Shown here in pieces: positions 34,732 to 43,583 of a stretch of DNA of 64,000 nucleotides. The notes beneath the pieces are model-generated. The model was not told where the DNA came from. It searched no databases and saw only the letters and a list, made by a program, of their open reading frames with translations. The DNA is taken from the NCBI GenBank assembly GCA_030147845.1, contig JASBUN010000064.1:38501-102500 (forward strand). Reading direction: 5' to 3'. A program made the translations under genes and the position numbers. This stretch comes from Gammaproteobacteria bacterium (GTDB lineage: Bacteria; Pseudomonadota; Gammaproteobacteria; JASBUN01). Position 1 is the stretch's first letter; each line of letters begins with the position of its first letter.

Positions 34732-35640
34732 ATGACCTTAATCGTCATTGTAGTTGCCCTGGCTCTCGAGTTGTTCGCCGAGCGGCGCTCGGGCGCGCGC
34801 GAATGGCAATGGTTGAGCGCCTACGCTGATTGGTTCCAGCGCCGGTTGAGCGGCTGGCGATACGGTGATGGTGCGCTGGGGTTGCTGATCGTGCTACTGC
34901 CGTTGGTGCTGGTGGTGGTGCTACTGCAGAGTGCGGTACATAGTATCTGGTTGGGCGCCTTCGCGCTGCTGTTGGGCGTGGTCGTGCTGTACTACTGTCT
35001 GCGCTACCGGGCGGTGGACGGCATCGTCGACAAATATTGTGACGCGCTGGAGGCCGGCGATCGCGAGCGCGCCGAAGCGGCGGCGGCCGAACTGCGGGTG
35101 CGCAACGTTCACGGCGAGACGCTCGGCGCGCGTAGCGTGGCCGAAACCATACTGATTCAGGCCAACGAGCGCTTATTTAGCGTGTTGTTCTGGTTTGTGC
35201 TGCTTGGGCCGGCTGGCGCGGTGCTCTATCGCGTAACCTGGTTTCTATCCGAGCGCCAGTCGGGCGATGGCGGCGTCGATGCGCCGCTCGCGTTGGCGGC
35301 GCGTCGCTTGCAGGGTATTTTGGGCTGGGTGCCGGCGCGCCTTACGGTCATCTGCTACGGTTTGGCCGGCAATTTCGAAGACGCTATCCACGACTGGCGC
35401 ATGGCGGCCGATCGCGCCTCCGCTGACATCGCTGATAACAATGAGGACGTGCTGCGCTCCGCCGGCGCCGGTGCGCTGCAACTGGAGCGTTTCGCGGTGC
35501 GCACAGCCGCTCAAGATGGTGGCGGCGACGAAGACTTGGAGCCCGGCGCTGTCAAAAGCGCACGCGGTTTGGTATTGCGCTCACTTATGATCTGGGTGAC
35601 CGCCATCGCCGTGGTGACGCTTGCCGGGTGGGCCTACTGA
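34732..35640 (+). CDS. ampE: AmpE-type inner-membrane protein
   Basis: The conserved protein starts at the ATG at 34732 (MTLIVIVVALALELFAERRSGAR) and has 302 residues with several membrane segments. Examples are LGLLIVLLPLVLVVVLLQS, IWLGAFALLLGVVVLYYC, LFSVLFWFVLLGPAGAVLYRVTWFL and a final LRSLMIWVTAIAVVTLAGWAY. Position after ampD and the family pattern mark it as AmpE, an inner-membrane modulator of unknown biochemical role. The spacing from ampD is 128 bases. Confidence 0.92.
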   Translation: MTLIVIVVALALELFAERRSGAREWQWLSAYADWFQRRLSGWRYGDGALGLLIVLLPLVLVVVLLQSAVHSIWLGAFALLLGVVVLYYCLRYRAVDGIVDKYCDALEAGDRERAEAAAAELRVRNVHGETLGARSVAETILIQANERLFSVLFWFVLLGPAGAVLYRVTWFLSERQSGDGGVDAPLALAARRLQGILGWVPARLTVICYGLAGNFEDAIHDWRMAADRASADIADNNEDVLRSAGAGALQLERFAVRTAAQDGGGDEDLEPGAVKSARGLVLRSLMIWVTAIAVVTLAGWAY

Positions 35641-35671
35641 CGCCGCCATGGCAGCGTCAGGGCCCGGCTCG

Positions 35672-36646
35672 ATGTCAGCAGCAGTGCGCATTGGTGTTGA
35701 TTTGGGCGGCACCAAGATCGAGGCCGTGGCCCTGGATCCGGCCGGATGCATTGTCGAACGACGGCGCGCGCCGACACCCGCCGGTGACTATCACGCTACC
35801 GTGGCCACAATAGTCGACTTGGTGCGGGGTCTGGAATCGGCGACTGCATCGGTGGCGCGTGTCGGTGTTGGTACGCCAGGCGCCGTGTCGCTCAGCAGTG
35901 GTCTGATAAAAAACTCCAATTCGACCTGTCCTAACGGGCAAGCGCTGCATGCCGATCTCGAGCGTGCCTTGCAACGTCCGGTGCGCATCGCTAACGACGC
36001 CGATTGCATGACCTTGTCGGAGGCCGTCGATGGTGCGGGATCGGATGCAGCGAGCGTGTTCGGGGTGATCGTCGGCACGGGTACCGGCGGTGGTATTGCG
36101 ATCGATGGCCGATTGTTAGCTGGCCCCAATCGCATTACCGGCGAGTGGGGGCATAATCCTCTGCCGTGGATGACCGCAAGCGAATGGCCGGGCGCGATGT
36201 GCTATTGCGGTAAGCGCGGTTGTATCGAGACCTATTTGTCAGGGCCCGCGATGAGCGGCGATTACCGCGGCCGCGGCGGCGAAGATCTACCTGCCGAACA
36301 GATCGTCGAACGGGCCGTCAGCGGTGAGCCAACGGCGCAGGCGACGTTGAGCGCTTACCATGACCGCGTGGCGCGCGCGCTGGCGTCGGTGATCAACGTG
36401 CTTGATCCTCACGTCATCGTTGTCGGTGGCGGACTGTCTAATATGGCCAGCATCTATACCGAAGTCCCGCGCTTGTGGCAACGCTACGTGTTTTCCGACC
36501 AGGTAAAAACGCGTCTATTGCGTGCGCAGCATGGTGATTCGAGCGGCGTCCGAGGCGCGGCATGGCTGTGCATTGGACTGAACGCCGGCGACGCACGATG
36601 TGCTGGCTTACGTTGTACCCTGCGATTGCGCCGCGATCTCTTTTAG
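35672..36646 (+). CDS. ROK-family sugar kinase (fructokinase / N-acetylglucosamine kinase type)
   Basis: ROK motifs are complete: RIGVDLGGTKIEAVALDP binds ATP, NDADCMTLSEA carries the catalytic Asp, GTGTGGGI follows, EWGHNPLPW is sugar-binding and CYCGKRGCIETYLSGP is the zinc cluster. These best resemble the Mak/NagK group, so it probably phosphorylates fructose, mannose or N-acetylglucosamine. Starts at 35648 and 35672 are both possible. After the family-typical end SGVRGAAWL, this frame runs about 25 residues further and overlaps the opposite gene by 39 bases. Confidence 0.87.
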   Translation: MSAAVRIGVDLGGTKIEAVALDPAGCIVERRRAPTPAGDYHATVATIVDLVRGLESATASVARVGVGTPGAVSLSSGLIKNSNSTCPNGQALHADLERALQRPVRIANDADCMTLSEAVDGAGSDAASVFGVIVGTGTGGGIAIDGRLLAGPNRITGEWGHNPLPWMTASEWPGAMCYCGKRGCIETYLSGPAMSGDYRGRGGEDLPAEQIVERAVSGEPTAQATLSAYHDRVARALASVINVLDPHVIVVGGGLSNMASIYTEVPRLWQRYVFSDQVKTRLLRAQHGDSSGVRGAAWLCIGLNAGDARCAGLRCTLRLRRDLF

Positions 36647-37384
36647 CTTGGGTGTACTCAAGCCGAGTTGTTCGGCTTGTAGCAGCGCTCGTTGCAAGCG
36701 CGCCGGCGCACTGCGGCCGGTGCACTGATGTTCCGGGTCGCCTTCGAAAGCTTCGATCATGCCATTGATGAGAGCGTCGTGATTAAAGCGTACGCCGGTC
36801 AGGCGCTGTTGCAGTTCGATGATTTCATTGGCTACGGCTCGTGCCAAGGATTGGTGTTGCAGCCACAAGCTGCTAACCGTACCTGCGGTTACCAAGCCGG
36901 CGATGTTGGTCGTAAGGATGTAGACGTTCTTCAGTACGAGTTGATGCAGCAGCTCGGCTGGGTCAGCAAGGATGCGCGTCGGGATGTGCAGTTTATCGAG
37001 CGCGGCGGCCAACAAGTCAGCATGTGGGCCGTATATCACCGATGGAATGATGACTTTCGGCGCCTTGCCCGGTTTCTTTTCGAACCATACCGATATAACA
37101 GTGGGCGCGCTGATGTGATGGCGTTGCCAATCCCGCGGTAGTAGTTCGTTTTGCAGCAAGGCGACGCGGTCGCGCCAGACCTCGGGCAGGTCTTGTAGTA
37201 CGGGCTGCAGGTCACTCTCGCCGGTGGCGACCAATACCAGCTCGGGTTCCGGTACCGCCAATGCGGCTTCCAACGGCCGGCTCGCGCGCGTTACCGGATA
37301 AATCGGATAGCCGAGGCGCAACAGGCCATGCGCGAATATGCCGCCGATTTCACCGATACCAATCAAGACGACGGTGGATTTCAT
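36608..37384 (-). CDS. Ketopantoate-reductase-like Rossmann protein
   Basis: The 258-residue protein opens with a nucleotide-binding loop (TVVLIGIGEIGGIFAHGLLRLGYPI) and has an internal helical part (VLKNVYILTTNIAGLVTAG). Both fit the fold of 2-dehydropantoate reductases and related 6-phosphogluconate-dehydrogenase-like proteins, but it lacks a convincing full set of PanE catalytic motifs. I therefore call it PanE-like of uncertain substrate. It is the last gene after tonB and pduO in this direction, so it could share the riboswitch-controlled transcript. Confidence 0.6.
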   Translation of the reverse strand: MKSTVVLIGIGEIGGIFAHGLLRLGYPIYPVTRASRPLEAALAVPEPELVLVATGESDLQPVLQDLPEVWRDRVALLQNELLPRDWQRHHISAPTVISVWFEKKPGKAPKVIIPSVIYGPHADLLAAALDKLHIPTRILADPAELLHQLVLKNVYILTTNIAGLVTAGTVSSLWLQHQSLARAVANEIIELQQRLTGVRFNHDALINGMIEAFEGDPEHQCTGRSAPARLQRALLQAEQLGLSTPKLKEIAAQSQGTT

Positions 37385-37446
37385 CGTTATTCCCCGGGCA
37401 TGATTTACGTCGTGGTGTTCGCAGTAGGCGGATGATGCGGCTGCGG

Positions 37447-37992
37447 CTAACTACGTGTGCGATCCCATAGCACTTCGCCGCCGCTATTGCGCGCCAACAC
37501 CCGCGCTACAACGAATAATAGATCGGATAGCCGATTGAGATAGGCGATGGTCTGTGAATTGATCGGCTCGACGCGGTTCAGTGTAATAATGCGGCGTTCC
37601 GCGCGCCGACAAATAGCCCGTGCCAAATGGCAAGCAGAGGCCGCTGCGCCGCCGCCCGGCAGAATGAATTCCTTGAGCGGCGGCAGATCAGCGTTGAATC
37701 CTTCCAACGATATTTCCAAGGCGGTGACGCGCGCGGCGCTGATCAACGTATAGCCGGGTATGCTGAGTTCGCCGCCGAGATCGAACAGTTCATGTTGCAC
37801 ACCGGTGAGACACTCGCGCACCGGCGCTATGAGATCGAGGGCCAATACCGCGCCGATGGCGCTGTTTAATTCATCAACGGTGCCGATTGCCTCCATGCGT
37901 GCATGGTCTTTGTCTACGCGAGCGCCGTCGCCCAGGCCGGTGGAGCCATCGTCGCCGGTGCGGGTATATATTTTTGATAAGCGCTTACCCAT
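37447..37992 (-). CDS. pduO: PduO-type cob(I)alamin adenosyltransferase
   Basis: The 181-residue enzyme transfers the adenosyl group from ATP to cob(I)alamin to make adenosylcobalamin. Family motifs are visible: KIYTRTGDDGSTGLGDGARV at the N-terminus (ATP binding), GTVDELNSAIG, LPGGGAAASACHLARAICRRAERRI and LNRLSDLLFVVAR. It starts 8 bases after the end of tonB on the same strand, downstream of the cobalamin riboswitch, which supports coordinated control by B12 level. Confidence 0.95.
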   Translation of the reverse strand: MGKRLSKIYTRTGDDGSTGLGDGARVDKDHARMEAIGTVDELNSAIGAVLALDLIAPVRECLTGVQHELFDLGGELSIPGYTLISAARVTALEISLEGFNADLPPLKEFILPGGGAAASACHLARAICRRAERRIITLNRVEPINSQTIAYLNRLSDLLFVVARVLARNSGGEVLWDRTRS

Positions 37993-37999
37993 GCGGGCG

Positions 38000-38767
38000 T
38001 CAACCGTTTAATAGTTTATAGATTACCGGCAGCACGATATCAGAGTGTGCGCCGTTGAGCCATGGACGTGCTTCGCGCAACGTGCCGATGCTGCGGATAC
38101 TATCAAGAGCAGCTTGATCCAACACCGAGTAGCCTGAGGTCTGCAGTACCTTCACGCGACTGAGACGGCCATCGGCTTCGATGCGTATACCGAGCCGCAC
38201 CCGGCCTTGCCAGCCGTGATCGCGTGCCACCGGCGGATAGTAGCGGTGAAACGTCAACTGTTGCTGCAAGGCTTCGCGCACGCGCGCGGAGGCGTCCCCG
38301 GCGCGGTTATCGGCGGTATTTGCCGTCACCGGCGTTTCTCGCGCCGGTGTGGCGCTTGGCGCACTTGTCGCGACCACTTGAGCCGGCTTGGCTGGCGTCG
38401 GTGCCGGTAGGGCGGCGGGCTTGGTGTGCGTTACGGCGACGCGCCGCGGCGCATGCGATTTGGATGCGCGCTGTGGGGCGTGGGCGGCAACCACCGGCGT
38501 CGTGGCCGCTGGTTTGACGCTGGCGATTGCTTCGGCGCGAGCGCGCTGGCGTATTTGTTCGCGTACGCCGCGTATGGACTTGCGGTGCGCGCGCGGCTCG
38601 GTGTTGGGCACGGTATGTGGCGACGCTGCGCGCTGTGCGATCAAGTGCACCGAAAGTACGTCGTCGGTGGTGTGCCGGAGCCGCGATGCGCTCGGCCAAA
38701 CAGCTGCCAGCGCGCCGATGTGGACGGCCACCGACAGCAACAGGAAACGCGCGAGCGGACTAGACAT
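38000..38767 (-). CDS. tonB: Energy transducer TonB-like protein
   Basis: The 255-residue protein has an N-terminal membrane anchor (SSPLARFLLLSVAVHIGALAAVW), a long Ala/Pro/Lys-rich periplasmic stretch and a C-terminal TonB domain (FHRYYPPVARDHGWQGRVRLGIRIEADGRLSRVKVLQTSG, LDQAALDSIRSI). TonB passes proton-motive energy to outer-membrane receptors. No exbB/exbD or receptor gene is adjacent. A cobalamin riboswitch in its leader marks it as dedicated to B12 uptake. The ATG at 38767 is better spaced from AAGGCA than the one at 38773. Confidence 0.9.
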   Translation of the reverse strand: MSSPLARFLLLSVAVHIGALAAVWPSASRLRHTTDDVLSVHLIAQRAASPHTVPNTEPRAHRKSIRGVREQIRQRARAEAIASVKPAATTPVVAAHAPQRASKSHAPRRVAVTHTKPAALPAPTPAKPAQVVATSAPSATPARETPVTANTADNRAGDASARVREALQQQLTFHRYYPPVARDHGWQGRVRLGIRIEADGRLSRVKVLQTSGYSVLDQAALDSIRSIGTLREARPWLNGAHSDIVLPVIYKLLNG

Positions 38768-38891
38768 GTGCATTGCCTTGGCGTACGGTCACGCCGCGAC
38801 CCGCCGCGCAATGGAGCGGGGCGCTGTGATGGTTTGCCTTGTGGTTGGGCACCGCACTTTCCTGTCAATTCGTTTGCCGGGACGTTGTCGG

Positions 38892-38951
38892 CCTGGTTTG
38901 TGCGTTGTTTGAACAGCGCCGTCTGGGTCGCCCGCCGCGACACAAACCAGG
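38892..38951 (-). repeat. 11-bp inverted repeat in the tonB leader, next to the riboswitch
   Basis: CCTGGTTTGTG at 38892-38902 and CACAAACCAGG at 38941-38951 are exact reverse complements, 38 bases apart. The pair starts within a few bases of the end of the aptamer, where an expression platform is expected. No T-run follows, so control may act by another route than an intrinsic terminator. Confidence 0.6.
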
Positions 38952-38957
38952 AGGGAT

Positions 38958-39157
38958 CATTGAGGCCGGTCTCCGGGCTCACGAGCGGATGCCGATTACA
39001 TCCCGGTCTGCTGCCTTCCCATGCCGTTGGGGCACAGTGGCGTGGCGCTGACCTTGACTCGTTTACCGTTGCGGGGGCAGCGTCGGATTTGCCACGGGGA
39101 TGGCGCACCGACTTCCCGTTTCATCCTGGTCAGCGAGCGCTGACCGGAACACCTCGT
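38958..39157 (-). promoter_or_regulatory. Cobalamin riboswitch
   Basis: Read on the minus strand, the conserved elements appear in order: GAAACGGGAAGTCGGTG, ATCCGACGCTGCCCCCGCAACGGTAA, the B12 box GCCACTGTG, GGGAAGG and AGCCCGGAGACCGGCC. This is the full set of class I cobalamin aptamer motifs with correct order and spacing. It lies upstream of tonB-pduO, so high adenosylcobalamin should repress those genes. Confidence 0.95.
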
Positions 39158-39260
39158 ACGGTCCACAATCTAGGGCGGCGCCGGCGCGCTGTCAAGGCGC
39201 CACCGCCGTCTCGGGCGGTGGTGCGCCGACAACTGCTGTGCGAAGCGTTACACTAAGGCC

Positions 39261-40250
39261 ATGGAATCGTCTTTTCTTAATCATCAACATTTCGGAATCA
39301 CTACTATAGACACGGGTTTTAAACGCCGTGGTCTGGTCGCCGCGCATTTGTTGGAAGAAAACGGCCGCGCTGCTTTTATCGACGTCAGTGTCGCGCCGTC
39401 ATTGCCGATTTTGCTGGCGGCGCTGGACGACATTGGTGTCGACCGCGATGCGGTTGATTGGATTTTTCTCACGCACGTCCATTTGGATCACGCCGGTGCC
39501 GCCGGCGTGTTGATGCGCGAACTGCCGCGTGCCCGCCTGGTGGTGCATCCTCGCGGTGTGCGACACATGGTCGATCCATCACAACTGATTGCCGGTGCTA
39601 CCGCCGTTTATGGGCACGACGCGATGCGGGCGGAGTTCGGTGACATCGTGCCGGTCGATGCCGGACGCATCGTCGAAGCGCCGGACATGACCCGTATTGA
39701 CCTCAACGGCCGAGAGTTGCTGTTGTTGGACACCCCCGGTCATGCCAAACATCATTACTGCATATGGGATGAGCGCAGTCGCGGATTTTTCGCTGGAGAC
39801 ACTTTCGGCTTGTCCTATCGCGAGTTCGACAACGCGCGTGGCGCGTTCGTTTTTCCTACTACCACGCCGGTGCAGTTCGATCCTGCGGCTTTGCACGCAT
39901 CGATAGACCAGCTTATGAGCTACGCGCCCGAGCGCATGTATCTGGCGCATTTCGGCTGTGTAACGGATGTCGCCCGGCTGGCCGATGATATGCACAGGCA
40001 AATCGACGCGCTGGCTTCGATGGCACTGGCAGTTGCCGATTCCGGTCACCAGCGCCACGAGCAGTTGGTCGCGGGCGTTACGGCGCAACTATTGCGGGCG
40101 TTGCAGGAGCACGGTTCGGATGTTACACGTGAGCGCGCACTGCAATTAATGGCGCTGGATATCGACTTCAATGCTCAGGGTCTTGGCAGTTGGCTCGACT
40201 ACCGCGCGCGTACGCAGGCGCGGCAAGACGTCTCACAGCGGCAGAAATGA
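39261..40250 (+). CDS. Metallo-beta-lactamase-fold hydrolase
   Basis: The 329-residue protein carries the metal-binding motif FLTHVHLDHAGAAG, followed by LLDTPGHAKHHYCIWD, FFAGDTFG and a late AHFG histidine, the normal five-motif order of MBL-fold hydrolases. It is cytoplasmic with no signal peptide. The specific substrate is unknown; glyoxalase II, lactonase and many others share the fold. The C-terminal 80 residues are helical. It is divergent from the riboswitch-tonB unit and overlaps the ABC ATPase gene on the other strand by 18 bases. Confidence 0.85.
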   Translation: MESSFLNHQHFGITTIDTGFKRRGLVAAHLLEENGRAAFIDVSVAPSLPILLAALDDIGVDRDAVDWIFLTHVHLDHAGAAGVLMRELPRARLVVHPRGVRHMVDPSQLIAGATAVYGHDAMRAEFGDIVPVDAGRIVEAPDMTRIDLNGRELLLLDTPGHAKHHYCIWDERSRGFFAGDTFGLSYREFDNARGAFVFPTTTPVQFDPAALHASIDQLMSYAPERMYLAHFGCVTDVARLADDMHRQIDALASMALAVADSGHQRHEQLVAGVTAQLLRALQEHGSDVTRERALQLMALDIDFNAQGLGSWLDYRARTQARQDVSQRQK

Positions 40251-40997
40251 GCGTTGCCCGTCGTGCGATATTTGCCGAATGGGATGGCCGTAGGCGCGTG
40301 TGAGCGTTGCGCTATTGAGTATCGTCGAGGCGTCGCCGCACTCGTAGTCGCCGCCGCCGTGAAGCAGCAAAACGTGGCTGCAGAAACGTGTGGCCAGATT
40401 GACGTCATGCAGGCTCATGACAACCGCTTTGCCTGCGCCGGCGGATGCCTGCAGCAGAGTCAGCACTTGTATTTGATGGTGCAGGTCCAAGTGGTTCACC
40501 GGCTCATCGAGTAATAGCAGCGCCGGATCTTGAGTCAGCACTGCAGCCAGCGCCAGACGTTGTTGCTCACCGCCGGACAAGGTGTCACTGAGGCGGGTTT
40601 CCAGGTCACTCAACTCCATCGCACTCAGGGCCCTGCGTGCGATGGCAAGGTCGGCGGAGCTCTCTGCTTGCCACGGCCCGAGGTGCGGATGGCGGCCGAT
40701 GAGTGCCGTTTCCAATACCCTCGATGGGAATGCGCTGCTGCGTTCCTGGAACAGCACGCCGAGTGCACGCGCGCGCTCGCGCTTCGGCCAAGTCGCAAGT
40801 GATCGTCCCTGCAGTAATATGTTGCCGGCATGGATCGGGCGCAATCCGGCCAAACTGTGTAGCAATGTCGTCTTGCCGACGCCATTGCGTCCGAGCAAGG
40901 CCCAACACTGCCCCGGCTCGATGCTGAGATCGAGTTGTTCGCACACCGACTGGCCGGCGATACGAACGTTCAACTGTTGGCATTGGAGCAGCGGCAT
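40233..40997 (-). CDS. btuD: ABC importer ATP-binding protein, BtuD/FecE type
   Basis: The 254-residue ATPase has Walker A LLGRNGVGKTTLLHSLAG, signature TLSGGEQQRLALAAVL and Walker B LLLLDEPVNHLDLHHQI, the pattern of type II importers for B12, haem and iron-siderophores. It sits 2 bases after a BtuC/FecC-type permease. The nearby cobalamin riboswitch, TonB and adenosyltransferase make vitamin B12 the likeliest cargo, but an iron chelate cannot be excluded. No periplasmic binding protein gene is present. Confidence 0.85.
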   Translation of the reverse strand: MPLLQCQQLNVRIAGQSVCEQLDLSIEPGQCWALLGRNGVGKTTLLHSLAGLRPIHAGNILLQGRSLATWPKRERARALGVLFQERSSAFPSRVLETALIGRHPHLGPWQAESSADLAIARRALSAMELSDLETRLSDTLSGGEQQRLALAAVLTQDPALLLLDEPVNHLDLHHQIQVLTLLQASAGAGKAVVMSLHDVNLATRFCSHVLLLHGGGDYECGDASTILNSATLTRAYGHPIRQISHDGQRSFLPL

Positions 40998-40999
40998 GC

Positions 41000-41998
41000 T
41001 CAGCGGTTGCGGCGCAGCAAGTAGAGGAATAGAGGGACGCCGAGTAGCGCGGTTAGCACGCCGACCGGCAATTGCGTTGGTGCGAATGCCGAGCGCGCCA
41101 GCGTGTCGGCCAACACCAACAGGCTGCCCCCGGCCAGCGTCGCCGCCGGTAACAGCAGGCGATGATCAGTGCCGAGCGTTAGCCGAATCATGTGCGGAAC
41201 CACGAGCCCGACGAAACCGATACTGCCGGCTACGGTGACAGCGCCGGCGGTCAGCAATGACGCGATAATATAGATCATGGTGCGCAGGCCGTTGACCGGT
41301 ACGCCCAAAGCGGCAGCCTGTAGCTCGCCGCGAGCGAGCAAATTGAAATCTCGCGCGCGCGGCAGGCATAGCCCCAGGGCGACGCCGAGCAGCACCAGTT
41401 GGGGCAACCACTGCCGGGCGCCGCTGAGGTCACCCATCAGCCAGAACAGCATGCCGGGCAGGTCGCGGCTGGTGCTCATGACCAAAATAAAACTGATCAG
41501 CGCTCCCCATCCGGCGGCGATGACCACGCCGGTGAGCAGCAGGCGCGTGGGCGTCCAACTGCCGCTGCCATGGGCGACACCGAATACCAGCATCATGGAC
41601 AGCAACGCGCCGCCGAAGGCTGCACCGCCGATCCAGGCGCCCGACAGCCCGACGGCGATGGTGGTCAGTGCGCCGGTCGCGGCGCCGCCGGAGATGCCGA
41701 GCACGTAAGGGTCGGCCAGCGGGTTGCGCAACAGCACTTGCATCAAAGCGCCGGCCAACGACAGCATAGCGCCGACCGTGAAGGCGGCGACCGCGCGCGG
41801 CAGGCGCAATTCGAGTACCACGCTGCGGTAGGGCTCGATGCCGGCACCGTGTATCGCCGCCCATAATTGTGGCAACGGCACATGCAGGCTGCCGATCGAC
41901 AGGGCGAGTAACAGGCTGGCTACGGCGATGCCGCCGAGGATCAGTAAGTGCGGCTTGCGGCGCCGGCCGGGTGCCGCCGCGGTGTCGCTCAGGTGCAT
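41000..41998 (-). CDS. btuC: ABC importer permease, BtuC/FecCD family
   Basis: The conserved protein begins at the ATG at 41998 (MHLSDTAAAPGRRRKPHLLILGG), not at the track start, and has 332 residues with about ten membrane helices. Family motifs include LRLPRAVAAFTVGAMLSLAGALMQVLLRNPLADPYVLGISGGA and GSIGFVGLVVPHMIRLTLGTDHR. It overlaps the HAD hydrolase gene upstream by 10 bases and precedes the ATPase by 2 bases, so the three are translated as a unit. Confidence 0.9.
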   Translation of the reverse strand: MHLSDTAAAPGRRRKPHLLILGGIAVASLLLALSIGSLHVPLPQLWAAIHGAGIEPYRSVVLELRLPRAVAAFTVGAMLSLAGALMQVLLRNPLADPYVLGISGGAATGALTTIAVGLSGAWIGGAAFGGALLSMMLVFGVAHGSGSWTPTRLLLTGVVIAAGWGALISFILVMSTSRDLPGMLFWLMGDLSGARQWLPQLVLLGVALGLCLPRARDFNLLARGELQAAALGVPVNGLRTMIYIIASLLTAGAVTVAGSIGFVGLVVPHMIRLTLGTDHRLLLPAATLAGGSLLVLADTLARSAFAPTQLPVGVLTALLGVPLFLYLLRRNR

Positions 41999-42666
41999 GG
42001 TGAGGCGTGATCCTGGCGTAGACTGATGACGCGCCAACCGTGTTTGACGGCGTGTTGCAGCAGGGTAGGGTCCGGGTCCACCGCCACTGGCTGGCTGACC
42101 TCCCGTAGCAGCGGTAGATCGTTGTGCGAGTCGCTGTAGAACCAACTGCCACGCAGATCTTGCTGGTGCGCGCGCAGCCACTCACGCAGACGCTCGACTT
42201 TGCCTTGCTGATAACACGGCATGCCGGAGATGGCGCCGGTAAAGCGTCCGTCGATCTGTTCCGGTTCGGTGGCAAGCAAGTGCTCGACGCCCAGGCGCTC
42301 AGCAATCGGACCGGTAATGAAGCGATTGGTAGCGGTGATGATGACCAGTATGTGGCCCTGCGCGCTATGCTCAGCCAGCAGGCGACGCGCGGCTGGTAGT
42401 ATGATCGGGTCGATTTTGGCGCGTAGGAACTGTTCGCGCCAGGCGTACAACTGTTGCATCGGATGTTCGGTCAATGGGCGCAGTTGGAAGCGCAGGAAAG
42501 CGTGAATGTCGAGCGTGCCGGCCACGTAGGCGCGATAGTAGCGTTCGTTTTCTTGCTCATAGGCGGGGCCATCGACAATGCCCTGCTCGACCAAAAAACG
42601 CGTCCACAGGTAATCGCTGTCGCCACCGAGTAAGGTGTTGTCGAGGTCGAATATCGCGAGCGTCAT
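41989..42666 (-). CDS. HAD-IB family phosphatase
   Basis: The 225-residue protein has the HAD nucleophile motif LAIFDLDNTLLGGDSDYLW, the ITATNRFITGPIAERLG motif II/III region and the metal site FYSDSHNDLPLLREV. This is the phosphoserine-phosphatase-like subfamily IB. Such proteins hydrolyse small phosphomonoesters, and the substrate is unknown. Its position beside and divergent from rppH-ptsP is common in gammaproteobacteria; the overlap with btuC is specific to this genome as far as I can tell. Confidence 0.9.
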   Translation of the reverse strand: MTLAIFDLDNTLLGGDSDYLWTRFLVEQGIVDGPAYEQENERYYRAYVAGTLDIHAFLRFQLRPLTEHPMQQLYAWREQFLRAKIDPIILPAARRLLAEHSAQGHILVIITATNRFITGPIAERLGVEHLLATEPEQIDGRFTGAISGMPCYQQGKVERLREWLRAHQQDLRGSWFYSDSHNDLPLLREVSQPVAVDPDPTLLQHAVKHGWRVISLRQDHASPCT

Positions 42667-42879
42667 TGTGGTTAGCGCTGCCTCAGGCGATGAGCTTATC
42701 GGTTCGCGCGCAGGTCGTCGGCGCGCGCAATCCTGCGGATTCTACCGGATGCAGCCCGCGCTGTACCGCGCCGGCGCCCGTCAGGCGGTCGATTTATTCG
42801 GCCCGGTACGATCGATTTGCGATCGTCGTGAGCTTTGTGGAACAATAATACATGGGTAAGGCGCATTGTTGGACTACAA

Positions 42880-43413
42880 GTGATTGACCCAGAAGGATAT
42901 CGGCAAAACGTCGGCATCATCCTGAGCTCCCAGGAGGGTAAGCTATTTTGGGCGCGCCGGATTGGCCAGGATGCCTGGCAGTTTCCGCAAGGCGGTATCG
43001 CCGCACATGAGAGTCCTGAACAGGCCTTGTTTCGTGAACTCACCGAAGAGGTCGGCCTGCTGCCCGCGCATGTGAAAATTCTGGGTTGCACCAAGGGTTG
43101 GCTGCGCTATCAGTTGCCGGCAAACCTCATTCGTCGCTCATCGAGACCATTGTGTATCGGCCAAAAGCAGGTTTGGTATCTCCTGCGCCTGCTCGGTCGC
43201 GAGGAGGACGTGCGCCTCGACACCACGCAAAGTCCCGAATTCGATTTTTGGCGCTGGGTGGATTACTGGCATCCGCTCGACGAGGTGGTGTCGTTCAAAC
43301 GCAAAGTGTACGAAGCGGCATTGCGGCATTTCGAGCCATTGCTGTTTCCGCGCAGTGAGCGTGGTCCGAAGCACCGGCGTTCGCGTAGCGACGGTTCCGA
43401 TTCGTCCGGGTGA
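42880..43413 (+). CDS. rppH: RNA pyrophosphohydrolase
   Basis: RppH removes pyrophosphate from mRNA 5' ends and starts mRNA decay. The E. coli protein begins MIDDDGYRPNVG; here the matching start is a GTG at 42880 ([15 protein letters not shown]), so the track's N-terminal 15 residues are not counted. The Nudix box is [23 protein letters not shown], and [10 protein letters not shown] and [13 protein letters not shown] are RppH-specific. The 177-residue protein ends in a basic tail. It is followed by ptsP after 170 bases. Confidence 0.95.
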   Translation: MIDPEGYRQNVGIILSSQEGKLFWARRIGQDAWQFPQGGIAAHESPEQALFRELTEEVGLLPAHVKILGCTKGWLRYQLPANLIRRSSRPLCIGQKQVWYLLRLLGREEDVRLDTTQSPEFDFWRWVDYWHPLDEVVSFKRKVYEAALRHFEPLLFPRSERGPKHRRSRSDGSDSSG

Positions 43414-43583
43414 GGTCGGTTGCCCGCCGCTCGGGCGCCATTGTTGACTCTACGCGGATAATTTTCGATTTGTGGCAGCTATAAACCAGGGCCGGTACCG
43501 ACGCTCCTGGGCGTTGGTGGGCATCCGCTGACGCGGTGTGCGCGTCGATCAACCATTAGTGTCTCCGCTTTGGAATTTCGTTC

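Noticed and set aside
38426-39256. 276-codon plus-strand ORF over tonB and its leader
   Set aside because: It covers the cobalamin riboswitch on the other strand and is antisense to tonB; there is no protein-like pattern.
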